64,000 nt of DNA from Dactylosporangium sucinum (lineage in GTDB: Bacteria > Actinomycetota > Actinomycetes > Mycobacteriales > Micromonosporaceae), in NCBI RefSeq assembly GCF_014647515.1, contig NZ_BMPI01000063.1:316-64315 (forward strand), in the 5' to 3' direction. The notes under the pieces are model-generated. The model saw nothing but the letters and a program-made list of their open reading frames with translations, ran no database searches and had not been told where the DNA came from. Positions 1 through 7,924 of this stretch are shown piece by piece. The position numbers and the translations under genes were made by a program. Every line of letters starts with the position of its first letter. Position 1 is the stretch's first letter.

Positions 1-1493
1 TCCGGCGCGGCCGGCAGCGGGCCCAGGTGGCGCAGCGTGCGCAGGATCAGCAGCGCCAGCCCCAGCAGCACCGCCGCGGCCACCGCCGCCACCACGTGCA
101 TCCCCGTCGTCGACGCCACGCGGGCCGCGTGCAGCAGCGCCTCCCCCACCGCCGGGGGCAGCGTCGACGCCGCCGAGGTCGCCGCCGTCACCGTGTCGCG
201 GGCATCCGTCGCGGCCGACGGCGGGAGGGCGGGAGGCAGGTCGATCGTGGCGCGGTACACCGCCGTGCCCAGCGAGCCCAGCGCCGCGATGCCCAGGGCG
301 TAGCCGAACTCCCCGGAGGTCTCGTTCAGCGACGCAGCCGCGCCCGCGCGTTCGACCGGGGCCGAGCCCACGATGATGTCGGTCGCCAGGGTGACCAGCG
401 GGCCCATGCCCAGGTTGATCACGGCGAAGGCCAGCGCGACCCGCAGCGGGCTGCCGTCGGCCGGGGCCTGGGTGACCAGCAGGAGGCCCACCACCGAGAC
501 CAGGAGGCCGCCGCCGATCAGGCGACCGCGGTGGACGCGGCGGGCCACCAGCGGGGACAGCTGGAAGCTCAGCCCGGTCACGATCACCGCCGGCATCGTC
601 CACAGGCCCGCGGCGGCCGGGGACAGGCCCTTGACCAGCTGCAGGTGCTGGGTGATGAAGACCATCATCGCGCCGGTCAGCAGGGTGCCGAGGAACATGC
701 CGCCGACCGCGGTCCGGAACGGTACCGAGGCGAAGAGGCGCAGGTCCAGCAGCGGGAGCGGGAGGGTGCGCTGGCGGCGGACGAACACCACGCCGACGGC
801 CAGGCCGGCCAGCAGGGCCAGCGCCGGGACCGGCGCGAGGCCGCGGGCGAGCTCCTTCAGGCCGTACACCGCGGGCAGGATCGCGGCCAGCGACAGCGCG
901 ACGCTGGGCAGGTCGAGCCGGCCGGCGCCCGGGTCGCGATGCTCCGGCAGCAGCAGCGGGCCGGCGACGAGCAGCAGCGCCATGGCCGGCACGCCGAGCA
1001 GGAACGCCGAGCCCCACCAGAAGTGCGCGAGCAGGAGGCCGCCGGCGAGCGGGCCGATGATCGCGCCGCCCATGAAGCACAGCATCCACACGCCGATGGC
1101 CAGGGCCCGCTGGCGCGGGTCCGGGAACATCGTGCTGATCAGAGCCAGGGTGGACGGGGCGAGGGTGGCGCCGGCGATGCCGAGGACGGCGCGGGCGGCG
1201 ATGAGCATCTCCGGGCTGGTGCTGTACGCGGCCACGACCGAGGCGGCGCCGAACGCGGCGGCGCCGATGAGCAGCAGGCGGCGCCGGCCGATCCGGTCGC
1301 CGAGGGTACCCATCGTGATCATGAAGCCGGACAGCAGGAAGCCGTAGACGTCGAGGATCCACAGCTGCTCGGTGCTGCTGGCGTGCAGGTCGGCGCTCAG
1401 CCGCGGCATGGCGAGCAGCAGGACGAACACGTCGAGCGACACGAGCAGGGTGGGCAGGGCGAGCACCCCGAGACCGATCCAGTTCTTCTTCAT
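1..1493 (-). CDS. MFS drug exporter, DHA2 (EmrB/QacA) type, C-terminus cut by window edge
   Basis: Reads leftward from the ATG at 1493 (MKKNWIGLGV) and is still open at base 3, so about 497 residues are visible and the stop lies outside. The protein is almost wholly hydrophobic. TM1 carries the DHA2-type acidic residue (LLVSLDVF, D21) and the loop after TM2 has the MFS motif A (GTLGDRIGRR, 62-71). The visible length fits the 14-helix QacA/EmrB group, which exports lipophilic cations and antibiotics by proton antiport in the inner membrane; the substrate here cannot be told. It starts 30 bp after the stop of the small membrane protein at 1524-2084 on the same strand, so the two may be co-transcribed. 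Confidence 0.85.
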   Translation of the reverse strand, partial: MKKNWIGLGVLALPTLLVSLDVFVLLLAMPRLSADLHASSTEQLWILDVYGFLLSGFMITMGTLGDRIGRRRLLLIGAAAFGAASVVAAYSTSPEMLIAARAVLGIAGATLAPSTLALISTMFPDPRQRALAIGVWMLCFMGGAIIGPLAGGLLLAHFWWGSAFLLGVPAMALLLVAGPLLLPEHRDPGAGRLDLPSVALSLAAILPAVYGLKELARGLAPVPALALLAGLAVGVVFVRRQRTLPLPLLDLRLFASVPFRTAVGGMFLGTLLTGAMMVFITQHLQLVKGLSPAAAGLWTMPAVIVTGLSFQLSPLVARRVHRGRLIGGGLLVSVVGLLLVTQAPADGSPLRVALAFAVINLGMGPLVTLATDIIVGSAPVERAGAAASLNETSGEFGYALGIAALGSLGTAVYRATIDLPPALPPSAATDARDTVTAATSAASTLPPAVGEALLHAARVASTTGMHVVAAVAAAVLLGLALLILRTLRHLGPLPAAP

Positions 1494-1523
1494 GCCCCCT
1501 GGTCGGAGCCGCGCGTCCCGTCT

Positions 1524-2084
1524 CTACACGGTGCGGCCGCGGGCCACGTCGAGCCAGGAGGTGAAGCCGTGCCAGCTGGCGGCCGGGTCGTGCCACTGGT
1601 AGTACTCGGCGGCGGCCTCCCGCCCGAGCCGCAGCACCGCGAGCACCGAAACGATGATCACCCCGCAGAAGACCGTGGCCTGGATCCCGCTGTACCACAG
1701 GGGCAGCATCGTCTGCAGGTGCGCCTCCTGCGCCTCGCTGTCGGCGAGCAGGGCCGAGTCGGGGCTGAAGACCACGCCCAGCAGCAGCGCGTCGGCGACC
1801 AGCAGCAACGCGACGCCGACGACCAGCCGGGTGTGCGGCGAGCGGCGCGGCACCGCGGTGGCCACCCCGGCCAGCATGAGGCTCAGCCCGGCGAACAGCA
1901 CCAGCACCCCGGCCAGGCGGTCCTCGACCTCGCGGAGCTGCAGGTTCTCGTCGAGGGTCCACGGGGCGCCGGCCGCGTACCGCGCGTCGAAGCGCACCAG
2001 CAGCCAGGCGGCCACGGTGGCCTGGGCCGCGGTGAGGGACATCGCCGAGATCACCAGCCAGAACGCCACGCGTACCGGGTGCAT
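1524..2084 (-). CDS. Small four-helix membrane protein, unknown function
   Basis: 186 residues with about four hydrophobic segments: near the N-terminus, residues ~57-80, ~85-105, and ~137-155. No motif I recognise. The start ATG at 2084 has a -10-like TACGCT (2096-2091 on the minus strand) six bases upstream, which suggests a leaderless transcript. It lies just upstream of the DHA2 exporter (30 bp gap) and divergently from the FKBP gene. Function unknown; it could be an accessory or simply a neighbour of the exporter. Confidence 0.65.
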   Translation of the reverse strand: MHPVRVAFWLVISAMSLTAAQATVAAWLLVRFDARYAAGAPWTLDENLQLREVEDRLAGVLVLFAGLSLMLAGVATAVPRRSPHTRLVVGVALLLVADALLLGVVFSPDSALLADSEAQEAHLQTMLPLWYSGIQATVFCGVIIVSVLAVLRLGREAAAEYYQWHDPAASWHGFTSWLDVARGRTV

Positions 2085-2196
2085 GCGCCGAGCGTAATGC
2101 GGGTCAGGAGCCGACAGGCCCCGACCAGATCAGTAGGTCGCATAAGGCAGGATGGGTGGTGACCGTTTGTCACGAATCCGCCGAGGAGTCAAGCGC

Positions 2197-2571
2197 ATGG
2201 CGCTCAGCAAGCCCGAAGTGACCCTTCCCGACGGCCCGCCGCCGGCCGACCTGGTCGTCGAGGACATCACCGTCGGCGACGGCCCGGAGGCCCGCCCCGG
2301 CCAGCAGGTGAGCGTGCACTACGTGGGGGTGTCGCTGTCGAACGGCAAGGAGTTCGACGCGTCGTGGAACCGCGGGGGCACGTTCGAGTTCGGCCTCGGC
2401 CGAGGCCAGGTCATCGCCGGCTGGGACCGGGGTGTGGCCGGCATGAAGGTCGGCGGCCGCCGCAAGCTCGTCATCCCGCCGCACCTGGGCTACGGCGACC
2501 GCGGCGCGGGCGGCGCGATCAAGCCGGGTGAGACGCTCGTCTTCGTCGTCGACCTGCTCGGCACGAACTGA
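2197..2571 (+). CDS. FKBP-type peptidyl-prolyl cis-trans isomerase
   Basis: 124 residues. Single FKBP domain covering almost the whole protein, with the family landmarks: paired VSVHYVGVSLSNGKEFDASW strand-loop, GxVIAGWDRGVAGMKVGGRRKL, and the C-terminal IPPHLGYGDRG...LVFVVDLL. These residues build the hydrophobic proline-binding pocket. No signal peptide, so cytosolic protein folding is the likely role. I start at 2197 because GAGGAG at 2183-2188 is a good ribosome binding site; an in-frame upstream extension to 2152 lacks domain content. Confidence 0.93.
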   Translation: MALSKPEVTLPDGPPPADLVVEDITVGDGPEARPGQQVSVHYVGVSLSNGKEFDASWNRGGTFEFGLGRGQVIAGWDRGVAGMKVGGRRKLVIPPHLGYGDRGAGGAIKPGETLVFVVDLLGTN

Positions 2572-2720
2572 TTCGACCGATATTCCCGGTGGGGGCGCTC
2601 ACATGCCCCCACCGGGAATGTGGAAATTCACAGGCGGCGTTCAGCCTTCGTGCGACATCCGGATGCGATGCTGGACCATCGGCGGGTGGCCGATGGGCGG
2701 GCATACGAAGGGGTGTGCGA

Positions 2721-3353
2721 ATGGCGATGCAGTCGGCGGCTCCGCGAGCGAAGCGAATCCTGATGGTCGGCGCACCCGGTGCGGGCAAGGGCACCCAGGC
2801 GGACCTCATCGCCAAACAGTTCGGCATCACCCATATCTCGAGCGGCGACCTGCTGCGCCGCCACATCGCGGACGGCACGACCATCGGCAGGACCGTCGAG
2901 ACGTACGTCAACAAGGGTGAGCTGGTCCCCGACGCGATCATCATGGACATGCTCCGCAAGCCGGTCCTCAAGGCGAGCGAGACCGGCGGCTACGTCCTCG
3001 ACGGCTTCCCGCGCACGGTCGAGCAGGCCGAGGCGGCGTATCGCACCGCCGGCTCCCTGGGCGTCGGCGTGCAGATCGCGGTGCACCTCGACGTGCCCGA
3101 GGACGAGCTGATCCGCCGGATGCTGGCCCGGGCCCGCGGCGCCGACGACACGGAGGACGTGATCCGGCACCGCATCAAGGTGTACGACGAGAAGACCCGT
3201 CCCCTCCTCGACTATTACGCGCAGCGCGAGCTGCTCATCCAGGTCAACGGCGCCCGCCCGGTCGCCGAGGTGACCTGGTCGATCGTGGTGCAGCTGCAGC
3301 GCGCCTTCAAGCGCCCCGCCGCGCCGGCCCCCCGCGACCGCGCGGTCGCCTGA
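2721..3353 (+). CDS. adk: Adenylate kinase (short, LID-less type)
   Basis: 210 residues. P-loop GAPGAGKGT at 17-25, AMP-binding SSGDLLRRH, the core YVLDGFPRT, and the R-rich DVIRHRIKVYDEKTRPL that closes over the phosphates. The LID between LARARGAD and DVIRHR is very short and has no Cys4 zinc site. It interconverts ATP+AMP with 2 ADP in the cytosol. The usual actinobacterial housekeeping adk sits next to secY; this gene has no ribosomal neighbours, so it may be a second copy (inference). Start chosen at 2721 behind the purine-rich GAAGGGG at 2707-2713; an in-frame opening extends upstream to 2589 but has no domain content. Confidence 0.9.
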   Translation: MAMQSAAPRAKRILMVGAPGAGKGTQADLIAKQFGITHISSGDLLRRHIADGTTIGRTVETYVNKGELVPDAIIMDMLRKPVLKASETGGYVLDGFPRTVEQAEAAYRTAGSLGVGVQIAVHLDVPEDELIRRMLARARGADDTEDVIRHRIKVYDEKTRPLLDYYAQRELLIQVNGARPVAEVTWSIVVQLQRAFKRPAAPAPRDRAVA

Positions 3354-3365
3354 GCACCCTCCGAC

Positions 3366-3394
3366 ACGGCCCGGCGCAGCAAACGCCGGGCCGT
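3366..3394 (+). terminator. Hairpin terminator after adk
   Basis: Perfect 11-bp stem ACGGCCCGGCG / CGCCGGGCCGT with loop CAGCAAA, 12 bp after the adk stop. There is no long U-tract, as is usual for actinomycete hairpin terminators. It may serve adk and, from the other side, the convergent phosphoglucomutase gene. Confidence 0.65.
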
Positions 3395-3434
3395 TCGCGT
3401 GCGCACCCGGCCGGGCGCCCGCACCCGTCCCAGC

Positions 3435-3512
3435 CGTCGATCTTGCACTTGTGGTGCCTGACAAACCCGGACATCGTGGGAGTGTCGAGGCACCACAAGT
3501 GCAAGATCGACG
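3435..3512. repeat. Palindromic intergenic repeat, copy A
   Basis: Perfect inverted repeat with 25-nt arms (3435-3459 and 3488-3512; arm core GATCTTGCACTTGTGGTGCC) around a 28-nt loop. The same arms and loop occur at 49054-49131 and 56341-56416. The loop here is in the opposite orientation to those copies. It sits between the convergent stops of adk and pgm. Confidence 0.9.
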
Positions 3513-3545
3513 CGACGACGGGGCGCGCCGGCGAGGGGCGCGGGG

Positions 3546-5177
3546 CTACGCGGACAGGGCGGCTGAGACGACCGAGCGGGCCTCCTCCTGGATTCTCGCC
3601 AGGTGGTCCGGGCCCTTGAAGGACTCCGCGTAGACCTTGTAGACGTCCTCCGTGCCCGACGGGCGCGCCGCGAACCAGCCCGACGCCGTGACCACCTTCA
3701 GCCCGCCGATCGCCGCGCCGTTGCCCGGGGCCGAGGTGAGCTTCGCGGTGATCTCCTCCCCCGCCAGGGTCGTCGCCGACACCTGGGACGGCGACAGCTT
3801 GCCCAGCACCGCCTTCTCCTCCCGGGTCGCGGCGACGTCGATCCGCGCGTAGGCCGGAGCGCCGTGCCGGGCCGTCAGGCCGGCGTAGTGCTCCGACGGC
3901 GAGCGGCCCGTGGTCGCGATGATCTCCGAGGCGAGCAGGCAGAGCAGGATGCCGTCCTTGTCGGTCGTCCACACCGACCCGTCGCGGCGCAGGAACGACG
4001 CGCCCGCGCTCTCCTCGCCGCCGAAGCCGAACGAGCCGTCGAGCAGGCCCGGCACGAACCACTTGAAGCCGACCGGCACCTCGACCAGTTGCCGGCCCAG
4101 GTCGGACGCCACCCGGTCGATCATCGAGGACGAGACCAGGGTCTTGCCGATCGCGGCCCGAGCGGGCCAGCCGTCGCGGCGGCTGTACAGGTACTCGATC
4201 GCGACGGCCAGGAAGTGGTTGGGGTTCATCAGCCCGGCGTCGGGGGTGACGATGCCGTGGCGGTCGGCGTCGGCGTCGTTGCCGGTGGCGACCTGGAAGT
4301 CGGCCCGGCGGCCGATGAGCGAGGCCATCGCGTTCGGCGACGAGCAGTCCATCCGGATCTTGCCGTCCCAGTCGAGCGTCATGAACCCGAACGTCGGGTC
4401 GACCACGGGGTTGACCACGGTGAGGTCGAGCTTGTGCCGGTCGGCGATCTCCGCCCAGTATGCGACGCTCGCGCCGCCGAGCGGGTCGGCGCCGATGCGC
4501 ACGCCGGCGGCGCGGATCGCGTCGACGTCGATCACGGACGGCAGGTCGCCGACGTACGCGCCCAGGAAGTCGAACCGCTCGGTCGTGTCCGCCGCCAGGG
4601 CCTTGGCGAGCGGGATCCGCCGGACGCCGCGCAGGCCGTCGGCGAGCAGCGCGTTGGCCCGGTCCTGGATCCACTTCGTCACGTCGGTGTCGGCCGGGCC
4701 GCCGTGCGGCGGGTTGTACTTGAAGCCGCCGTCCTCCGGCGGGTTGTGTGACGGGGTGACGACGACGCCGTCCGCGCCCCGGTCGCGGTGGGTGAGGATC
4801 GCGTGCGAGACGGCGGGCGTGGGCGTGTACCCGTCCCGGCTGTCGATCAGGACCGTCACCCCGTTGGCGGCGAACACCTCGAGGGCGCTGGCGGTCGCCG
4901 GCTCCGACAGCGCGTGGGTGTCCTTGCCGACGAAGAGGGGTCCGCGGTACCCCTGGCGTTCGCGGTACTCGCAGATCGCCTGGCTGACGGCGACGATGTG
5001 GTCCTCGTTGAACGACCGGCGCAGGCTCGATCCGCGGTGGCCGGACGTGCCGAAGGCGACCTGCTGGGCCGGGTCGGACGGGTCGGGGTGCTCGGCGAAG
5101 TAGCTGGTGACGAGCCGCGGCACGTCGACGAGGTCGGCGCGCTGCGCGGGCTGTCCCGCGCGGGGATGGACGGACAT
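3546..5177 (-). CDS. pgm: Phosphoglucomutase (alpha-D-glucose-1,6-bisphosphate type)
   Basis: 543 residues, normal length for the Pgm family. AFGTSGHRGS (41-50) binds substrate phosphate; TPSHNP contains the phosphoserine S143; GNDADADRHG is the Mg2+ loop; GGEESAGASF is the sugar-binding loop; the C-terminal RPSGTEDVYKVYAES binds phosphate. It interconverts glucose-1-P and glucose-6-P in the cytosol, linking glycogen, maltodextrin and cell-wall sugar nucleotides to glycolysis. That fits the several glucan-degrading genes in this window, although no operon link is visible. It is transcribed alone, convergent with adk across repeat copy A. Confidence 0.95.
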   Translation of the reverse strand: MSVHPRAGQPAQRADLVDVPRLVTSYFAEHPDPSDPAQQVAFGTSGHRGSSLRRSFNEDHIVAVSQAICEYRERQGYRGPLFVGKDTHALSEPATASALEVFAANGVTVLIDSRDGYTPTPAVSHAILTHRDRGADGVVVTPSHNPPEDGGFKYNPPHGGPADTDVTKWIQDRANALLADGLRGVRRIPLAKALAADTTERFDFLGAYVGDLPSVIDVDAIRAAGVRIGADPLGGASVAYWAEIADRHKLDLTVVNPVVDPTFGFMTLDWDGKIRMDCSSPNAMASLIGRRADFQVATGNDADADRHGIVTPDAGLMNPNHFLAVAIEYLYSRRDGWPARAAIGKTLVSSSMIDRVASDLGRQLVEVPVGFKWFVPGLLDGSFGFGGEESAGASFLRRDGSVWTTDKDGILLCLLASEIIATTGRSPSEHYAGLTARHGAPAYARIDVAATREEKAVLGKLSPSQVSATTLAGEEITAKLTSAPGNGAAIGGLKVVTASGWFAARPSGTEDVYKVYAESFKGPDHLARIQEEARSVVSAALSA

Positions 5178-5287
5178 ACCGCTTACGTTGCCATGCCCGG
5201 CACCGCCCGGCGACAGGACGGGTACATCGGTCCGGCCCCGGGCTCTCCGGGCCGCCGTAGCACTGCCATGATCGGGGCATGACCGGT

Positions 5288-5358
5288 CCGGAGCGCAGCG
5301 GAGGGGCCGGTCATCATGGGCACAGCCTGAAGGTCAGGCCGCCGGAGCGAAGCGGAGG
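5288..5358. repeat. Short direct repeat upstream of DinB gene
   Basis: CCGGAGCGCAGCGGAGG at 5288-5304 recurs as CCGGAGCGAAGCGGAGG at 5342-5358 (16/17 identical, 54 bp apart). The second copy supplies the GGAGGA ribosome binding site of the DinB gene. The first precedes no good start codon. Confidence 0.7.
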
Positions 5359-5362
5359 ACAC

Positions 5363-5878
5363 ATGACCTGGATCGCTCCTCCCCCGCCGCCGTTCGGCGG
5401 TTCGCTCGTCGCCGACGAGCGGACCCTGCTCGAAGGGTTCCTCGACTGGCAGCGCGCCGTGCTCGTCGGCAAGTGCACCGGCCTCACCGGCGCGGAGCTG
5501 GCGCAGCGCTCCACGCCGCCGTCGACGCTGTCGCTGCTCGGGCTGCTGCGGCACGTCACCGACGTCGAGCTGGAGTGGTTCCACCAGCGGTTCCGCGGCG
5601 AGACGGTCGCGTTCCACTACCGCCGCGCCGACGCCAAGGACGCGGCGTTCGACGAGCTGGACCCGGCCGCCGCCGAGCAGGACCACGCCCGGCTGCTCGC
5701 CCAGTGGGAGGACTCGCGGGCGGTGGCCGCGACGGCCGCCCTCGACGACGCCTTCGAGGACGTGCTGCGCGGGCCGATGTCGCTGCGGGCGATGTACCTG
5801 CACCTCATCCAGGAGTACGCGCGGCACAACGGCCATGCCGACCTGCTGCGTCAGCGCATCGACGGCGAGACCGGCTGA
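5363..5878 (+). CDS. DinB/DUF664-family putative metal-dependent enzyme
   Basis: 171 residues. Four-helix-bundle DinB/DUF664 pattern: an N-terminal helix with DWQRAVLVGKCTGL, a first conserved histidine in LLGLLRHVTDVELEWF, and the C-terminal helical YLHLIQEYARHNGHADLLR with histidines that, with the first, would bind a metal. In mycothiol-using actinomycetes this superfamily includes mycothiol- or bacillithiol-dependent transferases; the actual reaction here is unknown. Start 5363 is set by GGAGGA at 5354-5359; an upstream in-frame ATG at 5279 would add a sequence derived from a short repeat. Its 3' end overlaps the convergent acyltransferase gene by 28 bp. Confidence 0.8.
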   Translation: MTWIAPPPPPFGGSLVADERTLLEGFLDWQRAVLVGKCTGLTGAELAQRSTPPSTLSLLGLLRHVTDVELEWFHQRFRGETVAFHYRRADAKDAAFDELDPAAAEQDHARLLAQWEDSRAVAATAALDDAFEDVLRGPMSLRAMYLHLIQEYARHNGHADLLRQRIDGETG

Positions 5879-7020
5879 GCCGGCGCCGGCGAGATCGGCG
5901 CGCCGTCCGGCCCGGCCACGAGGGCCCGCTGCGGCGGGATGACCATCGAACCGGCGCGGTGCCGGCCCGGGCGGCGCCGGCGCAGCAGCTCCAGCGCGGG
6001 CAGCTCGACCCAGTGGTAGACGCCCATGGCGGCGATGAGGCTGAACGAGAACACCGAGGCGGTCGCGAGCGCCGCCGCGGCCGGGCCGACCGGTTGCGGC
6101 AGCAGGCCGAACCGCTCGAACGCCACGAAGACCAGGTAGTGCACGAGGTAGAAGCCGAAGGACAGCTGCCCGAGGTACACCATGAGCGGGCGCGACCACA
6201 GCGAACGCTCACCCCGCAGGTCGGCCCGCGCGGCCGCGGCGATGACGAAGGCCACCGGGATCAGCGTCAGGGCCTGCTGGTTGGCCGGGTAGGGCAGGAA
6301 CAGGTTCCCGGCGTAGGCGGGCAGCAGCAGCGCGAACGACCAGCCCAGGCCCGGGCCGCGCCAGGTGCCGCGGCGCACCAGCAGCGCGATCACGATGCCG
6401 AGCGTGAACTCGGCCATCCGCACCGGGGGCAGCAGGTAGGCCACGAAGAGCGCGGTGTCGTGGCCGAACGGGATCAGGTCGACGGCGACCGCGGCGACGA
6501 ACTCGACCATGAGCACGGCCACGCCCCACAGCGCGGGCGTGCGCAGCCGGCGCAGCAGCGGCAGCAGCAGCGGGAAGCAGAGGTAGAAGAACGCCTCGAC
6601 CGACAGCGACCAGCTGACCGGGTTGAGCGCGCCGTACACGTCGGCACGTGGCAGCCAGCTGTGGGTCAGCGTGAGATGGGTCGCCAGCTGCAGCGGGCCG
6701 GCCATGCCCACGATGGCCACCGCGGCGAGCGTGGTGACGAGCGTGGCCGGGTAGATCTTGGTGATGCGCCGCCACCAGAACGCGCCGGCGCCCTCGCCGG
6801 GCCGCGTCGACCAGGTCAGCACGAACCCGGACAGGACGAAGAAGAACGACACGCCGAGCGCGCCGCCGTTGACGAGTACGGCCCACAGCACCGAACGGAG
6901 CTGCTGTGGCGCCTGCAGGTGCGGATCGAAGTACCGCTCCAGCAGGTGCTGGCCGAATACGACCACGGCGGCCGCCCAGCGCAACCCGGTGAGCGCCGGA
7001 AGCCGGCTGTTGCGGTCCAC
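5851..7020 (-). CDS. Membrane acyltransferase, family 3 (OafA/NodX-like)
   Basis: 389 residues with about ten hydrophobic helices. The N-terminus LPALTGLRWAAAVVVFGQHL is the family start, with the H of the first helix as the catalytic histidine. GALGVSFFFVLSGFVLTWS and RRITKIYPATLV are the second conserved block, and NPVSWSLSVEAFFYLCFP the third. These integral membrane enzymes O-acylate sugars or antibiotics on the cell surface or on glycolipids. The substrate cannot be read from context: neighbours are a DinB protein (convergent, 28-bp overlap) and an SPW-repeat protein upstream. Confidence 0.88.
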   Translation of the reverse strand: MDRNSRLPALTGLRWAAAVVVFGQHLLERYFDPHLQAPQQLRSVLWAVLVNGGALGVSFFFVLSGFVLTWSTRPGEGAGAFWWRRITKIYPATLVTTLAAVAIVGMAGPLQLATHLTLTHSWLPRADVYGALNPVSWSLSVEAFFYLCFPLLLPLLRRLRTPALWGVAVLMVEFVAAVAVDLIPFGHDTALFVAYLLPPVRMAEFTLGIVIALLVRRGTWRGPGLGWSFALLLPAYAGNLFLPYPANQQALTLIPVAFVIAAAARADLRGERSLWSRPLMVYLGQLSFGFYLVHYLVFVAFERFGLLPQPVGPAAAALATASVFSFSLIAAMGVYHWVELPALELLRRRRPGRHRAGSMVIPPQRALVAGPDGAPISPAPAQPVSPSMR

Positions 7021-7094
7021 CCTCGTTGTCTAGCGAACCCAGCCGGACGCCGCACGTCCGGGCGCGGGTTTTCACCTGCGATGTGAAACCGGCC

Positions 7095-7120
7095 GTGGCC
7101 GGCGGCTCACCGCCGGCCAC
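7095..7120 (-). terminator. Hairpin terminator after SPW-repeat gene
   Basis: Perfect 11-bp stem GTGGCCGGCGG / CCGCCGGCCAC with loop CTCA, starting 8 bp after the SPW gene's stop. It separates that gene from the acyltransferase downstream. Confidence 0.7.
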
Positions 7121-7127
7121 AGCGAAC

Positions 7128-7568
7128 TCACCTGCGGACTCGTCCGGTCGCCGTGCCGGGCAGGCGCAGCATCACCAGCCCGAGCGCGAACATGATGACC
7201 CCGACCACGATGTTGTTCGCGATGGAACCACCGGTGGCGTAGGCGCCGGCGATGACCCATGGCGCGATGAACGTCCACACCCCGAGCACCACCGGAACAA
7301 ACGCGAGGCCGTGGGTGCGGCCGTACGCGGTGGCGAACGCGAGAGCCAGGAAAGCTACAGCGATCCCGCAGATGAGGTTGTTCACCGCGAGATTGGGCTG
7401 CGTGCCGTGGAAGCCGACCACCCAGGGTGAGATGGCCAGGTAGACCCCGGTGAGCAGCAACAGCCCCTCGGCGATGTACCCCGTGGGCATCGATGACGCC
7501 CGGTCGTACCGCTCGCGCAGTTCGACGATGTCCGGGTGCCCTTCGAGGTCAGTGACGGGTCGGACCAT
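7128..7568 (-). CDS. SPW-repeat integral membrane protein
   Basis: 146 residues. A charged N-terminal ~40 residues is followed by four hydrophobic segments. Two carry the defining signature, LAISPWVVGF and FIAPWVIAG, separated by NLICGIAVAFLALAFA; this is the SPW repeat, a two-helix unit present twice. Function of the family is not established. The start at 7568 has AAGGGGGG seven bases upstream; a longer in-frame start at 7601 is less likely. A pair of direct repeats, CTAACCGGATTTT and CTAACCCGATTTT, lies just upstream and may regulate it. Confidence 0.85.
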   Translation of the reverse strand: MVRPVTDLEGHPDIVELRERYDRASSMPTGYIAEGLLLLTGVYLAISPWVVGFHGTQPNLAVNNLICGIAVAFLALAFATAYGRTHGLAFVPVVLGVWTFIAPWVIAGAYATGGSIANNIVVGVIMFALGLVMLRLPGTATGRVRR

Positions 7569-7601
7569 GACGACCCCCCTTTCCTTCCGGATTACGGGCA
7601 T

Positions 7602-7634
7602 CTAACCGGATTTTTTCGGAACTAACCCGATTTT
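7602..7634. promoter_or_regulatory. Tandem direct repeat upstream of SPW gene
   Basis: CTAACCGGATTTT (7602-7614) and CTAACCCGATTTT (7622-7634): 12 of 13 identical and 20 bp apart, about two helical turns. It lies in the 356-bp region between the divergent SPW-repeat and GH48 genes, 34 bp before the SPW start. The T-rich composition and phasing look like a regulator binding site. No regulator is identified. Confidence 0.45.
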
Positions 7635-7780
7635 GGCTACTGCTTGGAGGGCGCGACGGCGGCGCTGCAGACGCCGGCCGCCGCACCCGAGGTTCGCGTG
7701 GGAGCCGCGAGAACGGGTCGGCATCACCTCCAGGGGTCGACGGGTGCGGTGACCATAGCCATCGACGAGCCTTCTTGTCC

Positions 7781-7794
7781 CGGGAGCGCTCCCA
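7781..7794. promoter_or_regulatory. CebR/CelR-type operator of the cellulase gene
   Basis: CGGGAGCGCTCCCA matches at 13 of 14 positions the cellobiose-repressor site known from Streptomyces CebR and Thermobifida CelR (TGGGAGCGCTCCCA). It lies 131 bp before the GTG of the GH48 cellulase. A TTGACA that could be a -35 element lies between, at 7868-7873. The expected effect is repression released by cellobiose. The repressor gene itself is not in this window. Confidence 0.8.
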
Positions 7795-7924
7795 TGCCAG
7801 AATCGTCGCCACCTCGCGTCTGGGAGCCGACGAGGCACTGGCAGCAATGGCCTTGCGTACCAAGCCATTGACACTGCCGCACGCCCCACACCCGGTTCGA
7901 AACTTTCACGAGGAGCTGTATTCC

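Noticed and set aside
27..2162. 711-codon + strand frame at the left edge
   Set aside because: Gln/Arg/His-rich antisense of the MFS exporter and the small membrane protein; no motif.
3366..3394. Counting the nearby repeat copy A as only the adk terminator
   Set aside because: A separate good hairpin already ends adk at 3366-3394, and the repeat recurs in non-terminator positions.
3435..3512. CRISPR array
   Set aside because: The palindromic repeats are single, dispersed over 53 kb, and without spacers or cas genes.
5279..5362. Longer start of the DinB gene at 5279
   Set aside because: The extra residues derive from a short duplicated sequence, and a strong GGAGGA site precedes the ATG at 5363.
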